Shown in pieces: positions 14,317-16,770 of a DNA stretch of 16,770 nt. Position numbers and translations under genes: made by a program. Below the pieces are notes generated by a model. The model ran no database searches, was not told the DNA's origin, and saw only the letters and a list, made by a program, of their open reading frames with translations. This DNA comes from Candidatus Hydrogenedentota bacterium (GTDB taxonomy: Bacteria > Hydrogenedentota > Hydrogenedentia > Hydrogenedentales > SLHB01). How positions within the stretch are numbered: position 1 is the stretch's first letter; every line of letters starts with the position of its first letter. Where the stretch lies: positions 1 to 16,770 of the forward strand of contig DUZM01000036.1 in the NCBI GenBank assembly GCA_013349485.1, given 5' to 3'.

Positions 14317-15303
14317 TTGGCGACGCGAGTACAGAAGACCAAGGTCGGCATATTCCTGGTCTGCGCGACCGCAATCCTGGCGATAATGGTTGCGCTCATC
14401 TCAGGTTTCGAAGGCGAGAAGACCGACAAGTACTATGTTGAATTCAACGAGTCCGTGCTGGGCTTAAGCGAAGGCGGACTGGTCGAGTACCTGGGGGTGC
14501 CCGTGGGGGAAATAAAAGACATCCTCGTGACTGAATCGAAGCGAGCGCAGGTCGAGGTGGCGATCAACCCCGACAAAGTCACCCTCCACGAGGGCGTGCG
14601 GGCGCATCTAGCCATCTATAGTCTGGCCATGGGGACGATGTGCATCTCGCTCGAAGGCGGCGACCCGAATGGGGCCAAACTCGCACCCGGCGCCACCATA
14701 GAATCCACCCCCTCCACCATCGAGTCGATCGGCAACGAACTCGAGGGTATTCTCGAGGCCCTCAACGTCATCGGCGCGAGGCTCCGTGAAGGTCTCGAAG
14801 GTATCGAGAAAGGCGAGTTGATCGCCATCGCACGCAACGCGGGCAAACTCATTACGGAAGGCCGCGAGTTCTTGGCCGCCGCCCGGGCCTCGCTCGACCG
14901 CGTGACCGAGCACGTCGAGCCGGGCGTCGAAGGCTTGCACAATTTGATCGATGCTTGGCAGGCGCTGTCGGGCGACACCCACCGGCTGGTCACTAATCTG
15001 AACGACTTGGTTGAGAAACTCAAGGATCGGGTCGACGCGCTCGAGGTCGCCGATACCCAGGCCGATTTTCGCAAGGTGCTGCAAAACCTCGATCAGCTGA
15101 TATCGACCATGCAGAAGACCGCTGGCGCTCTCGATACCGCCACCCAGGCGCTGCTGCACGACGCCGACAACGTCGAGTACACGCTGCGCGACACGCTGAA
15201 CACGCTGAACGAGGCGCTCGGCGCCATCCGAGACCTGGCCGAGTACCTCAAAGAAGACCCGGCCGCCCTCGTGCGCGGCAAGGGCGAGCCAAAAGGAGAT
15301 TAA
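14317..15303 (+). CDS. mlaD: MlaD-like MCE-domain protein
   Basis: 328 residues. One N-terminal membrane anchor (about 9-29), then one MCE domain (about 38-117: YYVEFNESVLGLSEGGLVEYLGVPVG...AMGTMCISLEGG), then a long helical tail with heptad-like repeats (NDLVEKLKDRVDALEV, LDTATQALL). It should sit in the periplasm as the substrate-binding hexamer or channel of the transporter; the long tail may form the helical barrel seen in single-MCE proteins such as PqiB/LetB relatives or mycobacterial Mce (inference). The start is TTG, supported by a strong AAGGAGG (14301-14307) 9 bases upstream. The stop TAA overlaps the ATG of the lipoprotein gene by one base. No MlaC-type periplasmic carrier is present in the window. 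Confidence 0.92.
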   Translation: MATRVQKTKVGIFLVCATAILAIMVALISGFEGEKTDKYYVEFNESVLGLSEGGLVEYLGVPVGEIKDILVTESKRAQVEVAINPDKVTLHEGVRAHLAIYSLAMGTMCISLEGGDPNGAKLAPGATIESTPSTIESIGNELEGILEALNVIGARLREGLEGIEKGELIAIARNAGKLITEGREFLAAARASLDRVTEHVEPGVEGLHNLIDAWQALSGDTHRLVTNLNDLVEKLKDRVDALEVADTQADFRKVLQNLDQLISTMQKTAGALDTATQALLHDADNVEYTLRDTLNTLNEALGAIRDLAEYLKEDPAALVRGKGEPKGD

Positions 15304-15893
15304 TGATGCGGCATATTGCGCTGGCGTTGGCCGTGGTTTTGGCGGGAGGCTGCATCACGTCGTCTTACCAGCCAAGTCGGTACTACACGCTCACGCCCGT
15401 TGTTCACGTCGAAATGCGAGAACAGGGCGCAGCATCACTCGGTGTACGGCCCATCGAGCCCGCTCAACCCTACAAGAAACGTCAAATGGTCTATCGCGAG
15501 CGCGCGTACGCCTTGGGCTTCGAGCCGCACGACGAATGGGCCGAAGCGCCGAGTGATTTCGTGACCCGGGAACTACTGGACGCCATCGCCGCCACCGGAC
15601 GGTTCCAGGACGTGGGATATGCGCATGACATGGCGGCACCGGACTTCATCATCACAGGTCAACTCAGGAAGTTCGACCAAGTCCGCTCGAGTGACGCTTG
15701 GACGGCGTCCTGCGAGATTCGTCTTGCCTTGCGAGAAGGCGCCGAGCAAACGCTTGTCTGGTCTCACGTATTCTCCGCGCAAGAGCCGCTGAGTGAAAAG
15801 AGCCCGAGCGCTTTCGCTGCAGCCATGAGCCAAGCCCTGGCCCGCATAATCGAAGACGCCGCTGGGCAGATTGCCGACATTCCGACGCCGTGA
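15303..15893 (+). CDS. ABC-type transport auxiliary lipoprotein (PqiC/YmbA-like)
   Basis: 196 residues. A short hydrophobic signal (HIALALAVVLAGG) ends at Cys17 in a lipobox-like LAGGC, so it should be a lipoprotein, probably in the outer membrane. The sequence after it, YYTLTP...GVRPIEPAQPYKKRQMVYRE...., and DFIITGQLRKFDQV match the ABC_trans_aux family (PqiC/YmbA/LetA-partner type), which links MCE channels to the outer membrane. It is the last gene of the cluster and overlaps the MCE gene by one base (TAATG). Two ATG codons in a row (15303 and 15306) can serve as start; AGGAG is 4 or 7 bases away, which slightly favours 15306. The lipobox has Ala at -3, a less common residue there. Confidence 0.85.
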   Translation: MMRHIALALAVVLAGGCITSSYQPSRYYTLTPVVHVEMREQGAASLGVRPIEPAQPYKKRQMVYRERAYALGFEPHDEWAEAPSDFVTRELLDAIAATGRFQDVGYAHDMAAPDFIITGQLRKFDQVRSSDAWTASCEIRLALREGAEQTLVWSHVFSAQEPLSEKSPSAFAAAMSQALARIIEDAAGQIADIPTP

Positions 15894-15950
15894 GCGCGGA
15901 CGAAGCGGGCAGCGGCGGGGAAGTGACGCAGGCACCTGCAAATGCGAGCC

Positions 15951-15970
15951 CCACCTATGAAAAGAGGTGG
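15951..15970 (+). other. Stem-loop after the lipoprotein gene
   Basis: CCACCT (15951-15956) and AGGTGG (15965-15970) form a 6-bp stem with an 8-base loop, 57 bases after the stop. A smaller stem, GCAG/CTGC, is at 15928-15939. No U-tract follows, so this is at most a weak or Rho-assisted terminator. Confidence 0.3.
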
Positions 15971-16000
15971 CCTGGGCGTCTCGGCCATGATTCAGGGGCT

Positions 16001-16080
16001 GGGGCTGGAAGCCCGTGCCTGGTGTTTGGCTCTTTCATGAGTATTCGGAGGCATAGAATCACGGGCTGGAAGCCCGTGCC
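16001..16080. repeat. Two copies of a palindromic GGGCTGGAAGCCC element
   Basis: An identical 18-base core, GGGCTGGAAGCCCGTGCC, lies at 16002-16019 and 16063-16080, 61 bases apart in the same orientation. In the second copy ACGGGCT-gga-AGCCCGT is a perfect 7-bp stem with a 3-base loop. A related sequence, ACGGGCTTGAGCCCTGC, is at 3581-3597. The form suits an interspersed palindromic repeat spread in intergenic DNA; no associated transposase (RAYT) is in the window. Confidence 0.8.
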
Positions 16081-16155
16081 ACCGTTGCGCGCTTCCCGCC
16101 CGAAGGATTGGGCTACAGTGGTTGCAGGCCGATGCGTCGCTTCAACAGGTCGGCG

Positions 16156-16770
16156 CTATTCGCCGCGGCCAAGCGGTTCATTTGAGATGATAACCGGCGT
16201 ACCGATGGGGCATAGGCGAAATACGGTTTCGGCGTCTTCGGGCCGCATCCGGATGCACCCTCGGCTTTTTGCCTGGCCAATCGAGTCTTCTTCATCGGTG
16301 GGATGGATGCCGTAACGCGTTGGGCCGCGTCTTGTGCCAAGTCCCATCCAGCGTTTACCCAAAGGATTCGCGGGGTCCCCGGCCTTGACGGTCTTGCCCC
16401 GGTTGTACCAGTCCGGGTCGGTGATCTTATTCACGATACGGTACCGTCCTTCGGGGGTCGTGTCGTTCCGGCCCAGTCCGACCGGGAACCGGCGCTTCGC
16501 CGCCCCGTCCTGCTTTATGGTTAGGGTGAACGTCCGTTTGTCGACCGCAATCCAGATCCCTTCTGTGGGTCCTTCGAGCGCGGGGTCCTGCTCGATAAGC
16601 AAGGCTTCGCGCATCGACTCGGACGCGGCCAATGCGGCGTGGCGATTTCCGTGCACCGCATCGAGGCCAGCCGCTGCTTCGATGGGCGCAGCGGGCACAG
16701 GCTGATGCTTTTCGCCTTCCCGTGCGGCTTCAGACGTTGGGTCGCCGCCGTTCTCTCCAAGGGATGTGAC
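16156..16770 (-). CDS. L,D-transpeptidase (YkuD domain), 5' end outside the window
   Basis: The frame is open to the right edge, so at least 204 residues are visible and the true start is probably outside. A GTG at 16698 is an internal candidate but no signal peptide follows it. The domain starts IWIAVDKRTFTLTIKQDG, continues RFPVGLGRNDTTPEGRYRI and ends with YGIHPTDEEDSIGQAKSRGCIRM. The last motif holds the catalytic His and Cys of YkuD enzymes (H...S.GC.R). These form 3-3 cross-links in peptidoglycan or attach proteins to it, in the periplasm. The visible N-terminal part is Ala/Glu-rich and looks like a linker. It is convergent with the lipoprotein gene, with 262 bases and two repeats between them. 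Confidence 0.87.
   Translation of the reverse strand, partial: VTSLGENGGDPTSEAAREGEKHQPVPAAPIEAAAGLDAVHGNRHAALAASESMREALLIEQDPALEGPTEGIWIAVDKRTFTLTIKQDGAAKRRFPVGLGRNDTTPEGRYRIVNKITDPDWYNRGKTVKAGDPANPLGKRWMGLGTRRGPTRYGIHPTDEEDSIGQAKSRGCIRMRPEDAETVFRLCPIGTPVIISNEPLGRGE

Overview
The window is about 62% G+C (estimated by eye) and comes from a Gram-negative-type (diderm) bacterium. It encodes an Mla/MCE lipid-transport cassette with an auxiliary lipoprotein, plus an L,D-transpeptidase. The mix of c-di-GMP proteins, a YfhO-type membrane protein, a bifunctional-nuclease-domain protein and intergenic palindromic repeats looks like an uncultured PVC- or Hydrogenedentota-like lineage. That placement is an impression from gene content, not proof. 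No rRNA, tRNA, CRISPR array or transposase is visible.

Layout. 1-93: 3' end of a nucleotide-sugar dehydrogenase (+). 152-2416: copper-exporting P1B ATPase (-). 2653-3381: nitrilase-superfamily amidohydrolase (-). 3382-3730: intergenic stretch holding a nitrilase promoter and, facing the PilZ gene, a densely base-paired region that could work as an RNA switch. 3731-4786: PilZ protein with a degenerate receiver domain (+). 4980-6134: HD-GYP-related protein with altered signature residues (+). 6186-6632: bifunctional-nuclease-family protein (-). 6867-9230: YfhO-family multi-spanning membrane protein (-). 9231-10329: about 1.1 kb without an intact gene. It holds heptamer repeats, a run of stem-loops, a truncated nucleotidyltransferase remnant and a purine-rich microsatellite. 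10330-15893: five-gene + strand cluster ligA, mlaE-like, mlaF-like, mlaD-like, lipoprotein. 15894-16155: palindromic repeats. 16156-16770: L,D-transpeptidase (-), running off the right edge.

How the genes fit together. The PilZ and HD-GYP proteins are neighbours on one strand and form a probable c-di-GMP response module; several residues needed for classical phosphorylation or catalysis are changed. The MlaE/MlaF/MlaD/lipoprotein genes overlap or sit close together and should make one envelope lipid transporter. They are coupled to the essential DNA ligase gene by a 4-base ATGA overlap. Two genes, copA and ligA, have a perfect TATAAT so close to the start codon, with no ribosome binding site, that their mRNAs should be leaderless or nearly so. 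Other genes have ordinary Shine-Dalgarno leaders.

The most interesting unexplained items are the switch-like leader before the PilZ gene, the stem-loop array at 9356-9552, the leaderless promoters and the altered c-di-GMP proteins. None can be proven from the sequence alone.
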